Below are positions 13,701 through 14,126 of a stretch of DNA of 14,126 nucleotides, piece after piece. Within the stretch, counting starts at the first letter, position 1. Every line of letters begins with the position of its first letter. Source of the stretch: Baffinella frigidus (lineage: Eukaryota; Cryptophyceae; Cryptomonadales; Baffinellaceae). The notes below the pieces were generated by a model. It was not told the DNA's origin. It was given only the letters and a program-made list of their open reading frames with translations, and ran no database searches. Position numbers and translations under genes: made by a program. The DNA lies in contig MU646329.1 of assembly GCA_026770585.1 (NCBI GenBank), positions 1,261,926 to 1,276,051 of the forward strand, read 5' to 3'.

Positions 13701-13818
13701 GGGGAGGCGGGTGGGGCAGATCGTGGAAGAGAGCAACCAGGCACAGAACTGGGCAGTGCACCACGCGAGAGAGCTCCAGGCTCTCTTCAACTCTCTCCGC
13801 AGCAATGTCGACGCTCAG
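1469..13818 (+). CDS. Phosphatidylinositol phosphate kinase gene, ten exons, 3' end outside window
   Basis: PIPKs phosphorylate phosphoinositides (for example PI4P to PI(4,5)P2) at membranes. Exons: 1469-1756, 3166-3208, 4141-4283, 5459-5563, 6836-6897, 7779-7924, 10839-10922, 11538-11623, 12334-12390, 13720-13818. All acceptors end in CAG, all donors are GT, and phases run 0,1,0,0,2,1,1,0,0 across the nine introns, giving 371 uninterrupted codons. The family's N-lobe landmarks appear in order: FR..RK.FG, SGS glycine loop, VKTV lysine, [28 protein letters not shown]. The C-lobe IID motif and specificity loop are not in the window, so substrate preference cannot be assigned. Coding is about 8 percent of the window. 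No promoter was recognised. Exons 3-9 are secure by homology; 1, 2 and 10 are inferred from splice signals and frame. Confidence 0.9.
1953..2055. repeat. Dispersed 100-bp repeat, inverted copy at 5848-5951
   Basis: This segment (GTGGCAACGGTCCCG, ACCGTTTCGCACCGCGTAGC, GGCGGGCGTGCACGCCCGGTG) recurs as reverse complement at 5848-5951 with only a few differences. The two copies are in introns 1 and 4. Confidence 0.85.
2047..2205 (+). repeat. Minisatellite, about 20-bp unit
   Basis: About seven units of a TCACCCGGATGTGTCTAACA-type motif with substitutions. It overlaps the end of the dispersed 100-bp repeat. Confidence 0.85.
2266..2403 (-). pseudogene. Fragment of B-family DNA polymerase, motif C (DTDS)
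   Basis: On the minus strand an AT-rich segment of about 46 codons reads [19 protein letters not shown], then [17 protein letters not shown] and IYKDM. The TDTDS catalytic motif with preceding YMK.KYGD and following DIYKDM is characteristic of protein-primed family B polymerases of Polinton/Maverick, virophage or related elements. Homology stops abruptly on both sides in GC-rich repeat-like DNA and no other part of the gene is adjacent. It sits antisense within intron 1, so it is a relic and not a gene. The exact source family cannot be fixed from so short a piece. Confidence 0.8.
2441..2692 (+). repeat. Two copies of a CCTACCGTAGGGTC element
   Basis: Copies at 2441-2525 and 2601-2692 share CCTTATCCGTAGG, CCCCCCTATG, GGTTGCCTACCGTAGGGTC, TAGGTCTTATCGCT and a GGGGTGATTC-like end. 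A third copy lies at 4285-4392, just after the exon 3 donor, and a related palindrome at 13158-13247. They share the CCTACCGTAGG core with family-1 MITEs but not its ends. Confidence 0.75.
2693..3165. other. Intron 1 remainder, no gene recognised
   Basis: I see no coding signal. There is a weak inverted pair (CGGACCATACCAGAATCTG near 3017 and GATTCTGTCTTGGTCCG near 3129) suggesting another degenerate hairpin element. Confidence 0.5.
3166..3208 (+). CDS. Exon 2 (candidate microexon)
   Basis: This 43-nt segment lies between GGCAG and the donor GTGCCC and reads [14 protein letters not shown] plus one base. It enters in phase 0, matching the end of exon 1, and leaves in phase 1, matching a start of exon 3 at 4141. 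The sequence is GC-richer than its intronic flanks, and a 3-bp-TSD MITE starts only 35 bp after its donor. There is no domain evidence. If it is not an exon, exon 3 could begin after the alternative CAG at 4179-4181 in phase 0. Confidence 0.35.
3244..3409. mobile_element. Family-1 MITE, copy B
   Basis: Same ends as copy A (TTAATAGGGTAACTGACC ... GGCCGTTAGCCTATGA), with a different core containing GGTCCTAGGATCCCTCGGCC. Flanked by GCT on both sides. It starts 35 bp after the candidate exon 2 donor. Confidence 0.88.
3493..3706. mobile_element. Family-1 MITE, copy C, long near-perfect dimer
   Basis: Ends as in copies A and B, flanked by ATG on both sides. The right arm contains an extra reverse-complement copy of the left-arm core (AGGGGGGCTCCTACGAAAAC), which makes it about 50 bp longer than its relatives. 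Confidence 0.87.
3757..4001. repeat. AT-rich element with 80-bp internal direct repeat
   Basis: Inverted ends AATTTATAAACTGGA and TCCAGTTTATAAATTT enclose two direct copies (3769-3852, 3915-3990) of a segment with ACTACACATAACGATCTTTA and GTGTCGTAATTTTAATTGA. Between the copies are short CCCGCTCCTG repeats. Confidence 0.75.
4004..4138 (+). repeat. Minisatellite abutting exon 3 acceptor
   Basis: About six units of a TTAAGTGTTTCAATGTGA-type motif with variable spacers. The last unit runs GTGAGGAGCAG, so the repeat itself supplies the acceptor AG of exon 3. Confidence 0.87.
4141..4283 (+). CDS. PIPK: Exon 3: PIPK N-terminal segment, FRxIRKxFGV
   Basis: This reads [14 protein letters not shown]... 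into [18 protein letters not shown] and [12 protein letters not shown]. It matches the conserved start of the PIPK catalytic fold, where an FRxLRxxFGI helix is followed by a Y/F-L-x-SL segment. The acceptor used here is GAGCAG at 4135-4140, directly abutting a minisatellite; an alternative phase-0 acceptor is the CAG ending at 4181. The donor is CAG|GTCCCT at 4284, phase 0. A second near-identical donor context lies at 4411-4424 but would shift the frame by two bases. The homologous part (about 4190-4275) is secure; the 5' boundary is less certain. Confidence 0.85.
4423..4487 (+). repeat. CTT tract plus CTCGATACA block, also in intron 9
   Basis: A CTT run followed by CTTTATTACTCTCGATACAG, GTCCT and AGGCCCTTGCGCCT recurs at 12407-12477. 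Both follow PIPK donors, at about 140 and 16 bp. Confidence 0.82.
4488..4937. other. Intron 3 middle, no gene recognised
   Basis: Unique-looking DNA of mixed composition. Open frames exist on both strands (about 60-100 codons), but none shows a family motif, GC3 bias or matching splice signals. Confidence 0.5.
5064..5219. mobile_element. Family-1 MITE, copy D
   Basis: TTAATAGGGTAACAGAC ... GTCCGTTAGCCTATGA flanked by AAG on both sides. The empty site is visible in the sister duplication copy as GAGGCAAGTGG near 5437-5448. The core is GGTTGGCCGTAGG with CCTAGGCTCCTACGGCC. Confidence 0.9.
5287..5391. mobile_element. Family-4 MITE, copy 1
   Basis: TATCCCATAAGTGGCC ... GGGCACTTAAGGGATA with core GGCAGGTCCTAGGGCCCTAC. 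It sits inside the TA-rich part of the second copy of the exon 4 upstream duplication; the first copy lacks it. Confidence 0.85.
5459..5563 (+). CDS. PIPK: Exon 4: PIPK glycine-rich ATP loop
   Basis: This 35-codon exon, phase 0 at both ends, ends with [16 protein letters not shown]. It matches the PIPK glycine-rich nucleotide loop (SGxSGSxF) and the following beta strand. The first half ([19 protein letters not shown]) replaces the variable linker. The acceptor is GGGGCAG|GTG at 5458. The donor is ATG|GTCCGT at 5564, chosen because only this cut joins in frame to VKTV of exon 5. A polypurine GA tract begins about 15 bp into the next intron. The acceptor region is the downstream copy of a tandem duplication whose upstream copy (4938-5063) lacks the exon. 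Confidence 0.92.
5578..5672 (+). repeat. Polypurine GA tract after exon 4
   Basis: About 95 bp of GA, GGGA and GCGA repeats starting 15 bp after the exon 4 donor. Confidence 0.95.
5961..6068. mobile_element. Family-1 MITE, copy E, truncated
   Basis: The left end TAATAGGGTAACGGCC and the core match copy B almost base for base up to CTCGGCCTACGGTAG. The right terminal arm is missing, and the sequence continues as an unrelated hairpin. Confidence 0.85.
6070..6186. repeat. Short hairpin with AAAGACGAAGCATC repeat
   Basis: GTGCGGATGCGG and CGCATCCGCAC form inverted arms around two direct AAAGACGAAGCATC units. It directly follows the truncated family-1 copy E. Confidence 0.65.
6195..6297. mobile_element. 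Family-4 MITE, copy 2, opposite orientation
   Basis: Reverse-complement relative of 5287-5391: CCCTTAAGTGACCAGTAGGC ... TATGGCCACTTACGGGATA, with the same GGGCCCTAGGACCTGCCTAG core. Confidence 0.85.
6369..6517. mobile_element. Family-3 MITE, copy 1
   Basis: Long inverted arms starting CACCAACCTTCACGGC with CTTGGGCAAATCGACGATTT, mirrored at the right end. The central hairpin is GAAGTCGGAATCCGACTTC. Confidence 0.87.
6656..6803. mobile_element. Family-3 MITE, copy 2
   Basis: CCACCAACCCTCACGGGCTG ... CAGGCTGTGAGGGTTGGTGG, same arm sequence as copy 1 but a divergent core (CGCCGGAATCCGGCG). It ends 32 bp upstream of the exon 5 acceptor. Confidence 0.86.
6836..6897 (+). CDS. PIPK: Exon 5: PIPK catalytic-lysine strand and helix C
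   Basis: This 62-nt exon reads [20 protein letters not shown] plus two bases (AG). The lysine of VKTV aligns with the ATP-contacting lysine of PIPKs, and the rest matches the E/S-x-x-x-x-L-x-x-x-L-x-x-Y helix. The acceptor is GGTTGCAG|GTG at 6835 and the donor is GCAAG|GTGCCG at 6898, leaving phase 2. The AG plus A of exon 6 restores an Arg codon. It was too short to stand out as an ORF and was found from the required junctions. A family-3 MITE ends only 32 bp upstream of the acceptor. Confidence 0.88.
6979..7144. mobile_element. Family-5-related MITE with different core
   Basis: TAGAGCGCTTGTGGGAACAC ... GTTTTCCCACAACCGCTCTA shares the TAGAGCG ends with family 5, but the arms (CTTGGCCGATTT, AGAATTTGTACCAG) are unrelated. 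TA lies on both sides. Confidence 0.8.
7238..7436 (+). repeat. Degenerate interstitial CCCTAAA array
   Basis: About 200 bp of CCCTAAA and variants (CCCCAAA, CCTCAAA). A shorter copy at 7727-7765 precedes the true exon 6, so the array was duplicated together with the exon 6 5' end. Confidence 0.9.
7428..7725 (+). pseudogene. Truncated copy of exon 6 5' part, split by a MITE
   Basis: Positions 7428-7497 repeat the region just upstream of exon 6 (AAACCGTGACGCAC), an acceptor CAG and the first part of the exon (ATACGTGACAGAGTTCCCCG through ATGCGGATC). After a family-2 MITE the copy resumes at about 7692 as GGCCTCTTCGACCAGACC, matching GGGCTGTTCGACCTGACG of exon 6, and then decays into telomere-like DNA. 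The preceding CCCTAAA-type array is duplicated with it. Dead as an exon, but its acceptor looks intact. Confidence 0.85.
7498..7691. mobile_element. Family-2 MITE, copy 2, inside the exon 6 copy
   Basis: Reverse orientation relative to copy 1: CTACTACTGCAAAGCCACAG ... CCCTGTGGCGTTTCAGTAGCA. The internal hairpin has changed (GTAGGCGACAG/CTGTCGCCTAC). It interrupts the truncated exon 6 duplicate between ATGCGGATC and GCCTCTTCGAC. Confidence 0.87.
7779..7924 (+). CDS. PIPK: Exon 6: PIPK core, LLMRILGLF to IHERFDLKG
   Basis: This 146-nt exon enters in phase 2 and ends in phase 1. It reads [20 protein letters not shown], then [20 protein letters not shown] and FDLK. It matches the PIPK run TLLxRFxGLxRV, FVVMNNxF and IHxRxDLKGS; Asp-Leu-Lys-Gly-Ser is a family signature. 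The acceptor is GTGCAG|A at 7778 and the donor is CTCAAAG|GTCGGA at 7925. The final G joins GG of exon 7 to make Gly. An upstream truncated copy of this exon's 5' part (7428-7725) and downstream copies of its 3' end (8360-8403, 9053-9085) lie in the flanking introns. Confidence 0.95.
7925..8359. other. Start of intron 6, no feature recognised
   Basis: Mixed-composition sequence. Small inverted pairs (GGATCCCGCAAATTGCGGGATC near 8035) are present, but no coding signal. Confidence 0.5.
8360..8403 (+). pseudogene. Copy of exon 6 3' end with GC in place of GT
   Basis: CACCACCCTCTCGATCCACG, continuing AGCGGTTCGACCTCAAAGG, repeats the last roughly 40 bp of exon 6 almost exactly, but the bases after CTCAAAG are GCCATC instead of GTCGGA. 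It lies 440 bp downstream in intron 6. A further degraded copy lies at about 9053-9085 (ATCCACG...GCGCGGTTCGGTC). Confidence 0.8.
8692..8868. repeat. GGGTA pentamer array between 27-bp direct repeats
   Basis: About 110 bp of TAGGG/GGGTA pentamers (8727-8838) lie between two copies of GGATGGAGGCGTTGGCGACG followed by AAGTATA (about 8693-8719 and 8839-8866). A GGAGGCGTTGG-like piece recurs at 12119-12129. Confidence 0.93.
8903..9052. mobile_element. Hairpin element with 4-bp TSD ATCC
   Basis: TTATCTCAGAAAAG ... CTTTTCTGAGATAA with arms including GTCGTTTTCTTAAGTCAA, flanked by ATCC at 8899-8902 and 9053-9056. The right flank is a degraded copy of the exon 6 3' end. Confidence 0.85.
9057..9443. 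other. Intron 6 GC-rich segment
   Basis: Contains a duplicated GACAGCTCTTCCCAGCCA/GACGGCTCTTCCCAGGCA piece (about 9320-9360) and degraded GGTTCGRTCGCACGA copies (9069-9085, 9203-9219). No gene recognised. Confidence 0.5.
9444..9561 (-). pseudogene. Fragment resembling B-family DNA polymerase motif B
   Basis: On the minus strand an AT-rich segment reads [19 protein letters not shown], then [16 protein letters not shown]. This resembles the motif B helix of B-family polymerases (K...NS.YG), with His in place of the usual Asn before SLYG. The ends switch to GC-rich sequence with CACGGACC/GCGCGGACT repeats. It lies antisense in intron 6, about 7 kb from the motif C fragment with sense exons between them, so the two look like separate captures. 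The assignment is weaker than for the DTDS fragment. Confidence 0.6.
9647..9763. repeat. Inverted repeat with CAGGGGGAGTTGACTTA units
   Basis: CCTAAGTCAACGTTCCCCTGA is mirrored by TCAGGGGGAGTTGACTTAGG; the right arm is duplicated in tandem as ACTTTCAGGGGGAGTTGACT. Confidence 0.7.
10013..10149. mobile_element. Family-3 MITE, copy 3
   Basis: CCACCAACTCTCACAACTTG ... CAGATTGTGAGGGTTGATG with the GGGCAAATCG arm and a GTCGGAATCCGAC core. It follows directly after a decoy exon 7 acceptor (GGTCAACGTA). Confidence 0.85.
10190..10328. mobile_element. Hairpin element with 4-bp TSD ACGT in an exon 7 decoy
   Basis: TTATCCGGGGAACC ... GTTCCCCGGATTA with arms containing CTTTCATTTGAT and ATGAAAATTACTA, flanked by ACGT at 10186-10189 and 10329-10332. 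Removing one ACGT and the element restores GGTCGACGTACGGGCGGACG, the start of exon 7. Confidence 0.88.
10427..10597. mobile_element. Hairpin element with 4-bp TSD GACT
   Basis: TTATCTCCGATATCGAAT ... ATTCGATATCGGAGATAA with arms including ATATTCACTTTCTGCC and CTAAAGTTGATTATCGCC, flanked by GACT at 10423-10426 and 10598-10601. The empty site CCGACTCCTAGA survives at 10755-10766 in the sister repeat unit. Confidence 0.88.
10839..10922 (+). CDS. PIPK: Exon 7: PIPK STYGR to HKDFDFLET
   Basis: This 84-nt exon has phase 1 at both ends. With the last G of exon 6 it completes FDLKGSTYGR, then [20 protein letters not shown]. This is the expected PIPK order of DLKGSTxxR followed by KDxDFL. The acceptor is GGAGCAG|GG at 10838 and the donor is GAGACAG|GTACTG at 10923. 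The linker between STYGR and KDFDFL is short. At least three decoy copies of its acceptor and first roughly 20 bases lie within 900 bp upstream; only this copy continues as TVGRKV. Confidence 0.93.
10964..11215. mobile_element. Family-5 MITE, copy 3, with duplicated left end
   Basis: A 45-bp left-end fragment (10964-11008) is followed immediately by a full element (11009-11215) that again starts TAGAGTGCTGTGCAGAGAAG. The core is expanded by an extra ATTTCTCAAAAGTGGA-like stretch. It lies about 40 bp after the exon 7 donor. Confidence 0.85.
11273..11440 (+). repeat. Two decoy copies of exon 8 acceptor and start
   Basis: Units at about 11275-11340 and 11366-11440 share CGCGTCCAAATAAGT, CTCCGCTAACGT, a GTGAGGTTTGTGC-like stretch, then a CAGGNAGGCAGATCCGC block that equals the exon 8 acceptor plus first bases. 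The second unit matches exon 8 through CGTGGC and then breaks off. The true exon at 11538 has the same GGTTTGTGCCATGGCAG leader. Confidence 0.8.
11446..11512. repeat. TA/CATA microsatellite
   Basis: ATATATACACATATATATAT-type repeat between the second exon 8 decoy and the true exon 8. Confidence 0.9.
11538..11623 (+). CDS. PIPK: Exon 8: PIPK helix preceding DYSLL
   Basis: The GG start joins the last G of exon 7 to give Gly. The exon then reads [20 protein letters not shown] and ALFLAQHK. It matches the PIPK segment in which a helix with L..Q(I/L)..D..FL..H runs into I(M/L)DYSLL. The acceptor is CATGGCAG|GG at 11537 and the donor is CACAAG|GTCCGT at 11624, phase 0. Two decoy copies of the acceptor plus exon start occur at 11300-11340 and 11396-11434. 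A G-rich tract sits shortly after the donor (about 11655-11670). Confidence 0.93.
11840..12118 (+). repeat. Minisatellite, 23-bp unit, in intron 8
   Basis: About twelve units of GAAGCCTCATAACCTTGCAG with TT/CT variants. A two-unit piece in reverse orientation lies at 12826-12858, in the next intron. Confidence 0.92.
12334..12390 (+). CDS. PIPK: Exon 9: PIPK signature [11 protein letters not shown]
   Basis: This 57-nt phase-0 exon reads [19 protein letters not shown]. (I/L)(M/L)DYSLLxGIH is a hallmark of PIPK catalytic domains, and the Asp belongs to the conserved catalytic core. Leu replaces the more usual Met before DYSLL. The acceptor is GTGCCGCAG|GTT at 12333 and the donor is GAG|GTCTGC at 12391. 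A 16-bp sequence just upstream (12305-12320) also occurs at 12210-12225. Confidence 0.96.
12478..12917. other. Intron 9 first part, no gene recognised
   Basis: Apart from the 38-bp palindrome and the inverted minisatellite piece at 12826-12858, nothing is recognised. Confidence 0.5.
12649..12686. repeat. Perfect 38-bp palindrome
   Basis: The 19-base arm GGTCACGTATCGGGCGGAA is followed without a spacer by its exact reverse complement, centred on GAATTC. It is not part of any MITE family seen here, although TGTAGTAAATTTTACACA-like sequence lies just upstream. Confidence 0.95.
12918..13023 (+). repeat. Polypurine G/GA-rich tract
   Basis: GGGGAGAGAGAGGGGGGGAG and similar runs, with long open frames on both strands that are compositional artefacts. 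Confidence 0.9.
13140..13256. repeat. CCTACGGTAGG palindrome element
   Basis: GGCCTACGGTAGGA and CTCCTACGA on the left are mirrored by TCGTAGGAGGGGGGCTCCTA and CCGTAGGC on the right. A CATCGGTGCAGCGT motif occurs on both sides of it (13108-13122 and 13292-13306). Confidence 0.75.
13405..13690 (+). repeat. Degenerate GGTGTACGGTTGGATTTC repeats with TTTAGGG motifs
   Basis: About ten units of a GTGTACGGTTGGATTTCAGA-type motif, with two GGTGTAGGTTTTAGGGTTCG pieces (TTTAGGG strand). The array ends about 30 bp before candidate exon 10. Confidence 0.85.
13720..13818 (+). CDS. Exon 10 (candidate): helical insert after GIH
   Basis: This 33-codon open segment, phase 0 at both ends, is framed by GGGGCAG and CAG|GTCTGC. 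The donor hexamer is identical to that of exon 9. It reads [19 protein letters not shown] then [14 protein letters not shown], a charged, probably helical segment with no recognised homology. In PIPKs the stretch between DYSLLxGIH and the C-lobe IID motif is variable in length, so this could be part of that insert. It could alternatively belong to something else. Composition contrasts with the repeat DNA on both sides. Confidence 0.5.
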
Positions 13819-13837
13819 GTCTGCGCAACCGCGTGAA

Positions 13838-13921
13838 ACCCTCAACCCTCAACCCTCAACCCTAAATCATAAACCCTAAACCCTAAACCCTAAACCCTAA
13901 ACCCTAAACCCTAAACCCTAA
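13838..13921 (+). repeat. Interstitial CCCTAAA array
   Basis: Seven or more near-perfect CCCTAAA units preceded by CCTCAAC variants. Sequence continues as non-telomeric DNA on both sides, so this is not a chromosome end. It begins about 20 bp after the exon 10 donor. Confidence 0.93.
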
Positions 13922-13938
13922 GTCCATCAACCGAACCG

Positions 13939-14126
13939 CACGCCGTTGAGCTTCGCACTCCGTGACCCACATGCAAGCCTTGAACCTCCCGCGCTTCAAC
14001 CGAGCCGCACGCCTTGAGCCGCCCGCCGAACCGCAACCCTCAACCCGAAACCGCCCATCATTCCAACCGCAAGCCGTGAGCTTCGCACCCCGTGACCCAC
14101 ATGCAAGCCTTGTGCCTCCCACCCCT
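13939..14126 (+). repeat. 50-bp direct repeat, two copies
   Basis: GAGCTTCGCACTCCGTGACC followed by CACATGCAAGCCTTGAACCT at about 13949-13990 recurs at 14080-14121 with a few changes. Short CCGCACGCCTTGAGC pieces lie between. Confidence 0.85.

Noticed and set aside
13838-13921. Chromosome end
   Set aside because: The CCCTAAA array is short and non-telomeric sequence continues on both sides, so it is interstitial.

Overview
This window looks like one stretch of a multi-exon nuclear gene from a unicellular eukaryote (alga or other protist), embedded in dense non-autonomous transposon and satellite DNA. The evidence is many short GC-rich, GC3-rich exons that only make sense when spliced, long introns (about 0.6 to 2.9 kb), interstitial CCCTAAA (plant/green-algal/dinoflagellate-type telomere) arrays, and no sign of bacterial gene organisation. 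The lineage cannot be fixed from the sequence. CAG|G acceptors and donors lacking GTRAGT recall dinoflagellates, but the telomere repeat is shared with green algae and others.

The gene is on the + strand and encodes a phosphatidylinositol phosphate kinase (PIPK). Ten exons can be placed: E1 1469-1756, E2 3166-3208, E3 4141-4283, E4 5459-5563, E5 6836-6897, E6 7779-7924, E7 10839-10922, E8 11538-11623, E9 12334-12390, E10 13720-13818. The chain totals 1113 nt (371 codons) and all nine junctions keep phase. E3-E9 carry PIPK landmarks in family order: [10 protein letters not shown], the glycine loop [10 protein letters not shown], the lysine motif [25 protein letters not shown] and [11 protein letters not shown]1, E2 and E10 rest on splice signals and reading frame only. 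The activation loop and C-terminus lie beyond the right edge.

Introns are filled with palindromic MITE-like elements. At least five families are present. One leaves 3-bp target duplications at four of four complete copies. Four elements with TTATC/TAATC-like ends leave 4-bp duplications. The rest is minisatellites, telomere-like arrays and simple repeats. Introns 1 and 6 each hold a short antisense fragment of a B-family DNA polymerase gene, probably Polinton/virophage-like or viral in origin.

The most striking feature is that intron sequence next to splice sites is repeatedly made of degenerate copies of the neighbouring exon edge: acceptor plus the first bases of E6, E7 and E8, the 3' end of E6, the donor of E3, and the region upstream of E4. 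Several of these decoys were then hit by MITEs, so the true exon or a sister copy serves as an in-window empty site. This suggests introns growing by splice-site-proximal tandem duplication followed by transposon loading.
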